From Algoriphagus lutimaris (GTDB lineage: Bacteria > Bacteroidota > Bacteroidia > Cytophagales > Cyclobacteriaceae): 64,000 nucleotides of DNA. Location: assembly GCF_017051705.1 (NCBI RefSeq), contig NZ_JAFIDJ010000001.1, forward strand, positions 682,001-746,000. Direction: 5' to 3'. A model generated the notes under the pieces. It did not search any database and was not told the DNA's origin. It saw only the letters and a list, made by a program, of their open reading frames with translations. Both the position numbers and the translations under genes were made by a program. Position 1 is the stretch's first letter. Every line of letters starts with the position of its first letter. Positions 42,623 to 51,792 of this stretch are shown here, one piece after another.

Positions 42623-43651
42623 TCAGCTAAGGGCTTTTTCACAAAATTCTACGCATTTCTGAACTTCTTTGACAGCATCAGAGCCTTCAGGAACTTGATA
42701 CTCCAATTCAATGGTAGCAGGGAATTTATATTTATTTGTTTTCATCAAGTTTAATAATTCTGGAATAGGAGTATCTCCAGAACCCCATGCCAAATTGCCT
42801 TTTCCATTGGCAGGAGTCTGTCTATCCTTGGTATGCATGCTTAGAATATGCTTGTGTTGTTTTTCTATCAAAGGAATTAAATCAGTGTTGCCTGCGGCGA
42901 TATAATGTCCTGCGTCTAGATTCATTCCGTTTTTAGGACTTTGACTGATAGCAGTATCCCAGAAGTTAAAAGTTTCTTGTTCATGGCCATGATAGCCAAC
43001 GGAAATACCATTTTTCTCAGCCATTTTACCAAGCTTTAAAGTATGTGCATCGTCAGAAGGATGTTCTAAAGTAACATGGCTTGCTCCTAATGCTTTCGCT
43101 GCCTTCATTCCATAATTGATCTCTGCATCAGTATTATTTTTACCAAATGCACTAGGCTTGAATGCATAAATACTGACTCCAGCAGCCTTGTACATTTTAC
43201 GCAGATCTTCAAACTTTTTCATGTCAGCTTTTGCTCTCCATTCAGCTACTTCTTTTCTGTATGCTTCTCCTTCAGCTCGCATTTCATCCAATTCTGATTT
43301 TTCTGAAGAATTCAAATCTTGCCCATCTCTTTGTTTTCTCATGAGCTGGAACATTCTCATCCGATTTATAGGAGAGGAAGGCATTCCCGCAAAACTTTCA
43401 GCAGGGTCTCCCATCAATTCAATCGCATTCAATCCTGATTCAGTCACATATTTTAAGGTAGCCTCGGCACTCTGATCAGGCATAGATCGAAAAGAATAGG
43501 TAATACACCCTAATTGCACACCATTGATCAGTGAATTAGGTTTATTAAAGGATTTGATGATGGAAGGAGCGCCTTGTAACCAAGCGGGAGCAGCTACTAG
43601 TCCTGCTGCACCGAGGGCAGATTTGATTAGAAATTCTCTTCTGTTTTTCAT
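42623..43651 (-). CDS. Tat-exported sugar phosphate isomerase/epimerase-like protein
   Basis: A 342-residue xylose-isomerase-like TIM barrel with a twin-arginine signal (MKNRREFLIKSALGAAGL). Metal-site segments are VTLEHPSDDAHTL, GYHGHEQETFNFWD, NLDAGHYIAAG and HTKDRQ, followed by LEYQVPEG. A folded metal enzyme in the periplasm is expected. Related exported proteins in Bacteroidota are linked to 3-keto-glycoside or inositol-type metabolism, so it could connect with the DUF1080 pair at 27-29 kb, but it has no neighbour in that pathway here. The substrate is unknown. Confidence 0.85.
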   Translation of the reverse strand: MKNRREFLIKSALGAAGLVAAPAWLQGAPSIIKSFNKPNSLINGVQLGCITYSFRSMPDQSAEATLKYVTESGLNAIELMGDPAESFAGMPSSPINRMRMFQLMRKQRDGQDLNSSEKSELDEMRAEGEAYRKEVAEWRAKADMKKFEDLRKMYKAAGVSIYAFKPSAFGKNNTDAEINYGMKAAKALGASHVTLEHPSDDAHTLKLGKMAEKNGISVGYHGHEQETFNFWDTAISQSPKNGMNLDAGHYIAAGNTDLIPLIEKQHKHILSMHTKDRQTPANGKGNLAWGSGDTPIPELLNLMKTNKYKFPATIELEYQVPEGSDAVKEVQKCVEFCEKALS

Positions 43652-43839
43652 AGTATTTTGGGTTGATTAATAGGGTGAGATTGATTAAGGGAAAACAAAT
43701 TAGCATTTTTTTGAAAAATTAGTTTTAAAATCATCCGTTCACCCAAATGAATGGATAGTAGGTGATTATTTCATTTAAATGAAAGCATGTAACTTGCTTA
43801 CATAACAGATTTAATATTTTATTAACAAGCGGTTACCAA

Positions 43840-44259
43840 ATGCAATCTTTAAGAGAAAGAATTGAGAAGGGTTATTTTTTGTCTGAAATGAATTTTCAAA
43901 CCTCCAGGAGTGGTGGGGCAGGAGGTCAGCACATCAATAAAGTGGAAACCAAAGTACAGTTGTCTTTTGATCTTGAAAACTCGATGTTTTTGACGGAGGA
44001 GGAGAAAAGCTTGATCCGGGAAAAACTGAAAAATAAAATTACTGACGATGGTTTTCTGCAAATCCAAGCACAGGAAAAACGTTCCCAATTGCAAAATAAA
44101 GAGATCGTGATTCGAAAATTTTATAAACTCATCCAAAAGAGCTTAGAGAAAAAGAAAGTAAGAAAAGCGACCAAACCAGGAAAAGGAGCGATAGAGAAAC
44201 GATTAAAATCGAAAAAATCCCAAGGGGAGAAAAAAGCAAACCGATCCTGGAAATATTGA
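43840..44259 (+). CDS. arfB: Alternative ribosome-rescue peptidyl-tRNA hydrolase
   Basis: A 139-residue ArfB (YaeJ)/ICT1-type protein that frees ribosomes stalled on mRNAs without a stop codon. The catalytic GGQ is at 28-30 in SRSGGAGGQHINKVETKV, and the basic C-terminal tail (KKVRKATKPGKGAIEKRLKS to the end) is the part that enters the empty mRNA channel. The length and tail distinguish it from RF1/RF2. It is alone between the divergent isomerase-like gene and the convergent DtxR regulator, 24 bp from the latter. Confidence 0.93.
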   Translation: MQSLRERIEKGYFLSEMNFQTSRSGGAGGQHINKVETKVQLSFDLENSMFLTEEEKSLIREKLKNKITDDGFLQIQAQEKRSQLQNKEIVIRKFYKLIQKSLEKKKVRKATKPGKGAIEKRLKSKKSQGEKKANRSWKY

Positions 44260-44283
44260 TATTTCTTAGTATGAGAAAGTTGT

Positions 44284-44943
44284 TTATCCTACTAATCTTA
44301 CCAATAACCGATCACAGACTTTTTCACTTAATGTTTCTGAAGGATGGCCTTCAAAACTAACTACCATGCTTTGATCGTAAGGCTCAATTGATATTACCTG
44401 AAGCTCTATTCCCAATCTCAGGTCTCTACTATTTAAAAATTCTAAAAATTCTGTAGAGGAATTGGTTAATGCTGCCAAGTTTACAATTTGACCTGTTTTG
44501 CATTTGGACAATGTAAAGTAGCTTACTTCTTGAACTCTTCCCATCTTATCTGGAATGGGAGATCCATGGGGATCGACCGTAGGATGTCCCATCATTTCAT
44601 CCATTCTTTCAAAGAATTTTGGTGAATGAATATGCTCTATTTGTTCAGCAATTTCATGAACTTCTTCCCAGCCAAACCCCATTTTTTTTACTAAAAACAT
44701 TTCTGTCAAGCGATGTTTCCTGATCACCAATGCCGCCTCTTTTTTTCCCTCTGAGGTGAGGGTAACAGGTTTATATTTTTCGTATATCAACCAACCGTTT
44801 TTTTGAAGGGTTTTTACCATACTATTCACGGTGGGCATACTTACCTGCATTTGTTGAGCTAGTTCTGAAATGTTTACTTCTCCAGCTTCATTTGCCAAGT
44901 TGAACAATGACTTTAGGTAGTTTTCTTCTGTTTGAGATGCCAT
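44284..44943 (-). CDS. DtxR/MntR-family metal-dependent regulator
   Basis: A 219-residue metalloregulator. The winged helix (SQTEENYLKSLFNLANEAGE, then ISELAQQMQVSMPTVNSMVKTL) is followed by the dimerisation and metal-binding domain (RHRLTEMFLVKKMGFGWEEVHEIAEQIEHIHS, HPTVDPHGSPIPD) and a FeoA-like C-terminal domain. The ATG at 44943 is preferred to an in-frame TTG at 44964 because family members begin close to the TEENYL motif. It faces the TonB-receptor gene across a perfect 22-bp palindrome, presumably its operator, so it should regulate itself and the receptor in response to Mn or Fe (possibly another metal). Confidence 0.92.
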   Translation of the reverse strand: MASQTEENYLKSLFNLANEAGEVNISELAQQMQVSMPTVNSMVKTLQKNGWLIYEKYKPVTLTSEGKKEAALVIRKHRLTEMFLVKKMGFGWEEVHEIAEQIEHIHSPKFFERMDEMMGHPTVDPHGSPIPDKMGRVQEVSYFTLSKCKTGQIVNLAALTNSSTEFLEFLNSRDLRLGIELQVISIEPYDQSMVVSFEGHPSETLSEKVCDRLLVRLVG

Positions 44944-44992
44944 GAATAATGATTTAGTATTCAAATATTAAATAAAATATTTAGAAAACAAT

Positions 44993-45014
44993 TTTGTTAG
45001 AAGATTCTAACAAA
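44993..45014. promoter_or_regulatory. Palindromic operator between dtxR-like gene and TonB receptor
   Basis: TTTGTTAGAA-GA-TTCTAACAAA is a perfect 10-2-10 inverted repeat, well suited to a DtxR/MntR-type dimer pair. A second, shorter dyad (TAATC-TAATG-GATTA) follows at 45026-45040. Position between divergent genes supports joint control. Confidence 0.75.
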
Positions 45015-45056
45015 TTACTTTTGGGTAATCTAATGGATTAAATTAGCCTATTATAT

Positions 45057-47333
45057 ATGCTTCGACTACTACTAGTATTTCTTCTTATATCAGTGATTTA
45101 TATGGATTCTTTTGCTCAGGACTACTGGGTGAAAGGCAAAGTATTATCCAAGGGTGAGGTGGTGGAATTTGCCAATGTAATCCTAAAAGGAACTTCAGTT
45201 GGAGCGGTTACGGATGAAAATGGAGATTTCAATATCAAGGTAAACAACCCTGATACGTATGTCCTTCAAGTTTCAAGAATAGGATTTAAATCCATTTCAT
45301 CTTCTGTTAAAGTTCCATCAGAGGAGGCAACCCAATTGGTTTTTGAACTGGAAGAAATGGATTCTGGGTTAGATGAGGTAGTTGTAAGCGGTACCATGCA
45401 AGAGGTTTCTAAATTGGACAGCCCTGTTCCTGTGGAAGTGTATTCAGCAAAATTTTTTAGAGCCAATCCAACACCCTCTGTATTCGAGTCCTTACAAAAT
45501 GTAAACGGAGTCAGGCCTCAAATCAATTGCAATGTTTGTAATACTGGTGATATTCATATTAATGGATTAGAAGGTCCTTATACCATGGTATTAATAGATG
45601 GTATGCCAATTGTTTCAGGCTTAGCAACTGTCTATGGGCTGACAGGTATACCGCAATCATTAATCAATAGGATAGAAGTAGTGAAAGGGCCTGCTTCTAC
45701 TTTGTATGGATCTGAAGCTGTTGGAGGACTTATTAATGTTATTACGAAAAGTCCCGATGCTGCTCCCTTACTTTCAGCTGATCTATATGGGACAGGCTGG
45801 GGAGAGTTTAATATGGATTTGGGCTTTCGTAGTCAATTTGGATCCAATGTCCAGTCTCTAACCGGAATCAATGGATTTTATTATGACAACCCCATTGACA
45901 ACAATCAGGATGGCTTCACTGACCTAACCCTTTCTAAGCGAATTTCTATTTTTCAAAAATTCAATGTGAAAAGACCGGAGAATAGAATTTTCAATATTGC
46001 AGGCAGGTATGTTTATGAAGATCGGTGGGGAGGTGAAATGAATTGGGAAAAAAGTAATAGAGGGGGAGATGATATATATGGGGAAAGTATTTACACCAGT
46101 AGATGGGAGACTTTTGGTACCTATCAATTGCCAAGTTCAGAAGCTTTAAACTTGATGTTTTCTGCCAACGGACATCGTCAAAACTCAGTGTATGGGACGA
46201 CCATTTATAATGCAGATCAATACATTGGTTTTGGGCAGTTGACTTGGACTAAATCGATTGCCTCTCATAATTTTCTATCAGGATTGGCCTATCGCTATAC
46301 CTATTACGATGATGATACTCCGGTCACTTCTTCTGGGGATGGCGAACGGAATATGCCTTCTGTTATCCATTTACCTGGAGTTTTTATTCAGGATGAGATC
46401 AAATTTAAAGAAACACAAAGTCTTTTGCTTGGTGCTCGCTATGATTATAATTCTGTTCATGGTTCCATTTTCTCTCCTAGATTAAATTATAAATTATCCT
46501 CCTACGATAAAACAACAGCTCTCAGGGTTTCGGTGGGGAATGGATTTAGAGTTGCTAATGTCTTTACAGAAGATCATGCAGCTTTAACTGGAGCTAGGGA
46601 AGTGGTTTTTGAAGGGGAATTAAAGCCCGAACAAAGTTGGAATACAAACATCAATTTTGTGAAAAAAATCTATTCTAATAAAGGTACTTTCGTAGGGATT
46701 GATGCTACCGCATTTTACACCTACTTTACCAATAGAATAGTCCCTGATTATGAAACGAATGTTAATCAAATCATTTATGCAAATTTAGATGGTTCAGCAG
46801 TTTCGAAAGGTATTTCCACCAATGCGGATATTGCTTGGGCAAACGGGCTTTCCATTACAGCAGGAGTCACTCTGATGGATGTATCTATAGAAGAAGAAGG
46901 AATTAAAAGAAGGCAGTTGTTAACAGAGAGGTTTTCAGGAGTGTGGTCGGTTGGGTATGATATTCCGAGACTTGGTTTGACCATTGATTATACCGGCAAT
47001 GTTTATAGCCCGATGCGATTGCCTTTGCTTGGGGAATTGGATGAGCGAGATGAATTTTCTCCTTGGTGGAGTATACAAAATATACAACTCTCTAAAAGAA
47101 TTGGAAACCAGTGGGAAGTTTATACGGGTGTTAAGAACCTGCTGAATTTTACTCCTCCAGCTAATAGTATTGCCAGGTCATTTGACCCATTTGATAAAAA
47201 TGTGGTATTTAATCCGGATGGTTCAGTCATGCCAACCCCCGAGAATCCGAATGCCTTGACCTTTGATCCAACCTATGTTTTCGCCCCTAATCAGGGAATC
47301 AGGGGGTTTTTGGGATTGAGATTTACTTTATAA
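45057..47333 (+). CDS. TonB-dependent receptor, probably for a metal
   Basis: A 758-residue outer-membrane receptor with a signal peptide, an N-terminal CarboxypepD_reg-like domain (YWVKGKVLSKGEVVEFANVIL), a plug (PTPSVFESLQNVNGVRPQINC, IDGMPIVSGLATVYGL, EVVKGPASTLYGSEAVGGLI) and a barrel ending in RGFLGLRFTL. Cys158 and Cys161 in NCNVCNTGD, within the plug, form a CxxC that recurs in this receptor class and could bind copper or another soft metal. The gene is divergent from the DtxR/MntR-type regulator and just before the copper-export operon, which supports a metal substrate; the metal is unknown. Confidence 0.9.
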   Translation: MLRLLLVFLLISVIYMDSFAQDYWVKGKVLSKGEVVEFANVILKGTSVGAVTDENGDFNIKVNNPDTYVLQVSRIGFKSISSSVKVPSEEATQLVFELEEMDSGLDEVVVSGTMQEVSKLDSPVPVEVYSAKFFRANPTPSVFESLQNVNGVRPQINCNVCNTGDIHINGLEGPYTMVLIDGMPIVSGLATVYGLTGIPQSLINRIEVVKGPASTLYGSEAVGGLINVITKSPDAAPLLSADLYGTGWGEFNMDLGFRSQFGSNVQSLTGINGFYYDNPIDNNQDGFTDLTLSKRISIFQKFNVKRPENRIFNIAGRYVYEDRWGGEMNWEKSNRGGDDIYGESIYTSRWETFGTYQLPSSEALNLMFSANGHRQNSVYGTTIYNADQYIGFGQLTWTKSIASHNFLSGLAYRYTYYDDDTPVTSSGDGERNMPSVIHLPGVFIQDEIKFKETQSLLLGARYDYNSVHGSIFSPRLNYKLSSYDKTTALRVSVGNGFRVANVFTEDHAALTGAREVVFEGELKPEQSWNTNINFVKKIYSNKGTFVGIDATAFYTYFTNRIVPDYETNVNQIIYANLDGSAVSKGISTNADIAWANGLSITAGVTLMDVSIEEEGIKRRQLLTERFSGVWSVGYDIPRLGLTIDYTGNVYSPMRLPLLGELDERDEFSPWWSIQNIQLSKRIGNQWEVYTGVKNLLNFTPPANSIARSFDPFDKNVVFNPDGSVMPTPENPNALTFDPTYVFAPNQGIRGFLGLRFTL

Positions 47334-47336
47334 AAA

Positions 47337-47358
47337 AGCCCCAGATAAATCTGGGGCT
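47337..47358 (-). terminator. Terminator of the minus-strand metal operon
   Basis: AGCCCCAGAT at 47337-47346 pairs with ATCTGGGGCT at 47349-47358. The T run follows on the minus strand, so it mainly serves the DUF3347 operon; it may slow the convergent receptor transcript. Confidence 0.75.
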
Positions 47359-47386
47359 CAGGCGTTAAGTTAAAAAAGGGTAGTTT

Positions 47387-47968
47387 TTAAATTTCCTCTT
47401 GAACTGAACCGCACTTTAGCATTTTATCTCCGAAATAAGGGTTTCTTATCTCATTGGAAACACTTAACCAAAATGCCCCTTCATTGTTCTTTGCCATAGG
47501 GCAATATTGCTTATATAATTTCCCTTCAGTCACTACTGAACTTTTAACCAATTGGATCATTTGATTTGAAACCAAGTCAAATGATACTCTCTGAGCATCT
47601 GTATCTGTTGTTTCAGCAATTTTCTTTACTTCAATTTCCATTTCAGATTTTCCTTCAAAACTGGAGTTTCCTAAAATTGATAGCAGTTCAACTGCCGCAT
47701 TTTTAGCCTTTTCCCCATCAGTTTCAACTAAGGCGTCTTTTAAACCTAAATAGGCATTTACAGCTTCAGAAACCTGCTTGTCTTCAAATGAAACAGATGC
47801 CGTGGATTCCGAATTTGAACCATGGTCCATTGAGTCATGATTCTCATGATCCATTTCTTCTGTATGGTTCATGTGCTCCTCATTACCTTCATGTTGATCG
47901 TTTTGCTTACAAGCAAAAGCCAAACTGATTGTAAGTGCAATTAATAGAGTTTTAGTTAGATTTTTCAT
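47387..47968 (-). CDS. DUF3347-domain lipoprotein with His-rich linker
   Basis: A 193-residue lipoprotein (signal MKNLTKTLLIALTISLAFAC, Cys20). A His-, Met- and acid-rich linker (HMNHTEEMDHENHDSMDHG) precedes a helical DUF3347 domain that ends with YCPMAKNNEGAFWLSVSNEI and NPYFGDKMLKCG. The CPMA and MLKCG pairs are the probable metal-binding or disulfide Cys. The same domain ends the efflux adaptor at 48710, so this protein may act as a periplasmic metallochaperone for it. It is the last gene of the operon that starts with cusA or before. Confidence 0.85.
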   Translation of the reverse strand: MKNLTKTLLIALTISLAFACKQNDQHEGNEEHMNHTEEMDHENHDSMDHGSNSESTASVSFEDKQVSEAVNAYLGLKDALVETDGEKAKNAAVELLSILGNSSFEGKSEMEIEVKKIAETTDTDAQRVSFDLVSNQMIQLVKSSVVTEGKLYKQYCPMAKNNEGAFWLSVSNEIRNPYFGDKMLKCGSVQEEI

Positions 47969-47989
47969 GTTTAATTGATTTATTATTAT

Positions 47990-48685
47990 TTATTTAGATT
48001 GTTTCCTTTTCTTTTTCTGCGTCATAAAAAACAAAGTGAACCCAGAAGCCACTGTTGCTAAACCGAATAATGAAAAAGCTCTGAGCAGTAGGTTATTGAA
48101 ATCGTCTCTTCCTGCATAATCCATTGTATGGAACATCCAGAGAAAATCAAACCATCTCCAGCTTCTATGTCTCACTCGTTCAAAGCTTCCACTTTTAGCA
48201 TCTATATAGGCTACTAAGTTTTCTGGGTGGTCGTAGTGTACCGCCCAAGCAGGCAATGGTTTGCCCCGAAATTCATGGTGCGCTCCGGTTTCAGTAAGAT
48301 ATTCTACCGATTTGATACCCAAATCCCCCTTTACATAGATCTGGGCAATTTCCTTTGCTTCTTCTTCTGTCACCTCAGGTTTAAGTTTACCTGTTTGAGC
48401 ATTATAGAGCAATTTGGAATTAACCCAGTAATAAGGCTGGTGGTTGACAAATCTAAGTTCAAGAGTTGAAATCTGAAGGGTAGAATCCAATTTCCCAGGT
48501 TGAATTAGATTTTCTGCCGACTGATGCATCATGTGCTCATTATGAAAATGATCTCCATGGATTTCATCAATATCTGTCCAGCTGAAATATAATCCGCTGA
48601 TCGTCCAAAGGAAAAATTGAATTCCAATGAATACACCTAGAAAGCGGTGAATTTTTCTGGTGTAATACTGATTGTTTTTACGCAT
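47990..48685 (-). CDS. PepSY-associated transmembrane protein
   Basis: A 231-residue membrane protein with an N-terminal helix (IHRFLGVFIGIQFFLWTISGLYFSW) and a C-terminal one (FSLFGLATVASGFTLFFMTQKKKRKQ) around a PepSY-like domain. A His-rich loop (HGDHFHNEHMMHQ) follows the first helix. PepSY-TM proteins of this kind often accompany metal uptake or reduction systems; here it lies 24 bp downstream of the CusB-like adaptor gene, in the copper-export operon. A role in metal reduction or sensing is inferred. Confidence 0.82.
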   Translation of the reverse strand: MRKNNQYYTRKIHRFLGVFIGIQFFLWTISGLYFSWTDIDEIHGDHFHNEHMMHQSAENLIQPGKLDSTLQISTLELRFVNHQPYYWVNSKLLYNAQTGKLKPEVTEEEAKEIAQIYVKGDLGIKSVEYLTETGAHHEFRGKPLPAWAVHYDHPENLVAYIDAKSGSFERVRHRSWRWFDFLWMFHTMDYAGRDDFNNLLLRAFSLFGLATVASGFTLFFMTQKKKRKQSK

Positions 48686-48709
48686 AATTTACTATTAAAG
48701 ATTGGGTGA

Positions 48710-50470
48710 TTATTTCAATGTTTTGGTAACCTCTCCACAGGTTAGCATGGATTGTCCAAAATAAGGGTTGACAATATTTTGGTCTAGGCTCAACCAATCT
48801 GCTCCTTTATTACTATCAGCCATAGGGCAATGCTGAACATATAAAGTGCCTGCATATGAATGAAACTGCTCAGTCATTGTCACCATTTCCTTAGAAAGAT
48901 TTTGAAAACTCTTTCTTAATTCCTCAATAGATTTTGAGGATTGAGCAGCTTGTAAGGCTTTTTTCAAATTACTGTCAAAGCCCATCCATAGGTTGTGAGA
49001 TTCTCCTGTGAATAAAGCCATGTTCACTTGTTTCAAAGATGCATCCATCTTTGCCGCTGCCTCTTTGGCTGCATCCAGATTATCTTGCGTTAATTTGTCT
49101 TTCAGCAGTAAATATTGATCATAAACAGGTTTCAAGGCCTTTTTTGCATTTTCACTGATGGATAGGTTGGTGCTGGAAGGCATGCTGCTTCCTTCCATAT
49201 TTCCGTGGTCATGTCCTGTCATAGGTACACCGCCATCGGGGCTCATCATGCTTGGTTTACCAGCTAATTGCGCAGCTGCATCGATACTGAAAGTACCATT
49301 GATGGCTATTTCTTCACCTTCATTCAGCCCACTTTCAATGACATAACTTTCTCCTAAAGCAGGTCCCAAAGTTACTTCCCGAAGGTTAAAGCTAATCCCT
49401 CGTTCAGAACTTGATTTCACATATACTACAGACCTTTTTCCTGTCCATAATACCGCGGATTTGGGAACGGTAATCGAATTACTGCTGCTTTTAGAATCGC
49501 TTTTAATTGTACCAGAGACAAACATTTCTGGTTTCAAGCTTAGATCGGAATTGCTTACTTCAACCCTTGCTTGGGCAACTCTGGTTGAAGGATCAATCAA
49601 AGGATCGATATAACTGATTTTCCCAGAAAAAGTCTTTCCAGGAATGGATTGGACTGAATATTCAACCTCATAGCCTTTTTTGATCCAACTTAGATCGGAT
49701 TCATACACATCAAAAAGAACCCAAACTTTGGAAAGATCGGATACCGTATAAAGAGGCTGTCCAAGTGACACGTAGTCTCCAGCATTAGCCAATTTCTCAG
49801 TTATATATCCTGAAATATTTGCTCTGATGGGAAAGTTGTTAAGGATGTTTCCTGATTCAATAATCTGATCAATTTGGTTGCCTGATAATTTCCAGTTTCT
49901 CAGTTTCTCTTTTGCAGCCTGAAATAATTGTGGCTGGGAGTCTTTGATTTTTGCTGCTTGCAATAGTTCCTGCTGAGCGGTAACCAGCTCAGGAGAATAA
50001 ACAAAGGCAATCACCTGTCCCTTGGAGATGTATTCTCCTGTAAAATTGACGGTTAATTGCTCAATCCTGCCAGGAATATGAGTGGTCTGAGTAAAGATTC
50101 TCCGTTCATCAGACTGGATTTTCCCGGTGAGTTTTACTGATTTTGCAGCACCTGATTCTCCGACTATCGCAGTTTGGACATTGGCTAATTGCATGGCGGT
50201 AGGAGACATGCTGATGGCCATAGGGTCCAGATTTTCTTCCTCATTCTCTAGGGGAATCAAGTCCATTCCGCAGATTGGACAGGATCCCGGTTCACTCTGA
50301 CGGATCTGTGGGTGCATGGAACAGGTCCATACGCCATTTACTTCAGTGAGATCATGTTGGTGTTCATCTTGAGAAGGATTGTCATTTCTGAAGATGAGGT
50401 ATCCTGCAAGTATTCCGATGAATAACATGCCGATAGCAATGACCAAAACGTTTATTTGTAGCTTTTTCAT
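48710..50470 (-). CDS. CusB/CzcB-like efflux adaptor with heavy-metal and DUF3347 domains
   Basis: A 586-residue periplasmic adaptor. After a membrane anchor comes a heavy-metal-binding domain (WTCSMHPQIRQSEPGSCPIC followed by GMDLIPL, Cys at about 50, 64 and 67), a barrel-sandwich and coiled-coil region (QLANVQTAIVGESGAAKSVK; GRIEQLTVNFTGEYISKGQV), a His- and Met-containing linker (MTGHDHGNMEGSSM) and a C-terminal DUF3347 domain with YVQHCPMADSNKGADWLSLD. It bridges the RND pump CusA and the TolC-like channel. It overlaps the channel gene by four bases. Confidence 0.92.
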   Translation of the reverse strand: MKKLQINVLVIAIGMLFIGILAGYLIFRNDNPSQDEHQHDLTEVNGVWTCSMHPQIRQSEPGSCPICGMDLIPLENEEENLDPMAISMSPTAMQLANVQTAIVGESGAAKSVKLTGKIQSDERRIFTQTTHIPGRIEQLTVNFTGEYISKGQVIAFVYSPELVTAQQELLQAAKIKDSQPQLFQAAKEKLRNWKLSGNQIDQIIESGNILNNFPIRANISGYITEKLANAGDYVSLGQPLYTVSDLSKVWVLFDVYESDLSWIKKGYEVEYSVQSIPGKTFSGKISYIDPLIDPSTRVAQARVEVSNSDLSLKPEMFVSGTIKSDSKSSSNSITVPKSAVLWTGKRSVVYVKSSSERGISFNLREVTLGPALGESYVIESGLNEGEEIAINGTFSIDAAAQLAGKPSMMSPDGGVPMTGHDHGNMEGSSMPSSTNLSISENAKKALKPVYDQYLLLKDKLTQDNLDAAKEAAAKMDASLKQVNMALFTGESHNLWMGFDSNLKKALQAAQSSKSIEELRKSFQNLSKEMVTMTEQFHSYAGTLYVQHCPMADSNKGADWLSLDQNIVNPYFGQSMLTCGEVTKTLK

Positions 50471-51792
50471 TGGTCTAATGTTTTTGCAGTGATATAATCT
50501 ATTTCCGCAATGTTTATTTGTAGTGCTGTTTCAGCAGACACTTTCAATTTTTGATATTTCAATAACTGCTGCTGCATTTGAAGTACATCCTCAAATGATT
50601 TTCCTGAATTGGAATAAGCAGTATAAAGTAATTCCAGAGACTGTTGAGTCTGTTTGATTTGCTCTTCGTATAAGATAATCAGATCATGCTGTTTAGAGAC
50701 TTGAAAGTCCAGTTGATCATAGGTACTCAGTAAATCATTCTCAAATTCCTCCTTTTGATACTGGTAAGCTTCCTGCATCAATTTCGCCTCCTTTTTTGCT
50801 GCTTGATATTTTCCGGAAAAGATGGGCAAACTCATGGAAACCATGGGCATCAATGCATTTTTACCATTATCATCTACCATCATATCTTCTCTTTTGCCAA
50901 TAATGACATAATCCAACCCAACCCCAATCTTGGGTTTTCCTTGACTAGCAGCAGTCATCTCATTGGCATGGCTTGCCTTGATTTTAAAGTCAAATTCTTG
51001 GAGGGTTGGGTTGTTTTCCAATAATGAATCCCTTCGGTAATTTTCTTGGACCAAGATTTCTTCCAACTCATTGACTACTTCCACCGGCTCATTTTCTTCC
51101 CGATTAAGCAAATTGTTGAATCGAGTAACCAAAGGGGTACGTTGCTTTTCCAAAATACCCAAGTTGGTTTCCGCATCTTTCAACATAATATCCACTCTCA
51201 ATACATCAACCATGGCACCATTTCCATTTGAAAATTGACTGGTAGCTAGTGTTTTATAGTTTTTAAGAATTTCAATGTTTTGCTCCTCTATTTCAATGAA
51301 CTTATTCAGTTCATACAACGGGTAGTAAGCAGATATTACCTTGAAGTACAATTTGTTTTTGGCATCCGTAAATGCTTGGAACTTCGCCTCGGCCATAGCT
51401 TCCGAGCCAGTGCCATAGTATTTTAACGTACCAAACCAAGGAAACATCTGGTTTAAGGATAATCGTGCCCTTTGAGGTCCAACCCGAGTTTCTACAGGAG
51501 AAATAAAGTATCCAAATGATATAGTTGGATCAGGTAAACTTCTAATCTGTGCAGCTTTCTGAAGTGCTGCTTCAAACTCTTTATAGCTACCTTTTAACCC
51601 TGGATTATTCTCGGCTGCTATTTTCAAATAGTCATCTAAACTTTGTCCAAATGAATGAAAACCAGTGAAGATTGCCAGTAGAAATGCGATTGTCCAGTTT
51701 TTGATCTGTTTAAAACTGGTATTTTTGGTCACATTGAACTTCGCATTCAATAGGTTCCTATCATTCTCTATTTTTTTATAGCTCGATTTCAT
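50467..51792 (-). CDS. TolC/CusC-family outer-membrane channel
   Basis: A 441-residue outer-membrane efflux protein with a long helical barrel (two OEP repeats). DYLKIAAENNPGLKGSYKEFEAALQKAAQIRSLPDP and the second-repeat NPTLQEFDFKIKASHANEMTAA are typical. The frame begins 45 residues before the likely signal peptide (IKNWTIAFLLAIFTGFHSFGQ), so translation might start later, but the overlap with cusA (four bases) supports the long form. With the adaptor and pump it forms the tripartite metal exporter. Confidence 0.9.
   Translation of the reverse strand: MKSSYKKIENDRNLLNAKFNVTKNTSFKQIKNWTIAFLLAIFTGFHSFGQSLDDYLKIAAENNPGLKGSYKEFEAALQKAAQIRSLPDPTISFGYFISPVETRVGPQRARLSLNQMFPWFGTLKYYGTGSEAMAEAKFQAFTDAKNKLYFKVISAYYPLYELNKFIEIEEQNIEILKNYKTLATSQFSNGNGAMVDVLRVDIMLKDAETNLGILEKQRTPLVTRFNNLLNREENEPVEVVNELEEILVQENYRRDSLLENNPTLQEFDFKIKASHANEMTAASQGKPKIGVGLDYVIIGKREDMMVDDNGKNALMPMVSMSLPIFSGKYQAAKKEAKLMQEAYQYQKEEFENDLLSTYDQLDFQVSKQHDLIILYEEQIKQTQQSLELLYTAYSNSGKSFEDVLQMQQQLLKYQKLKVSAETALQINIAEIDYITAKTLDQ

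Noticed and set aside
42280-42642. 120-codon minus-strand frame over dps
   Set aside because: Antisense shadow of dps that crosses its terminator.
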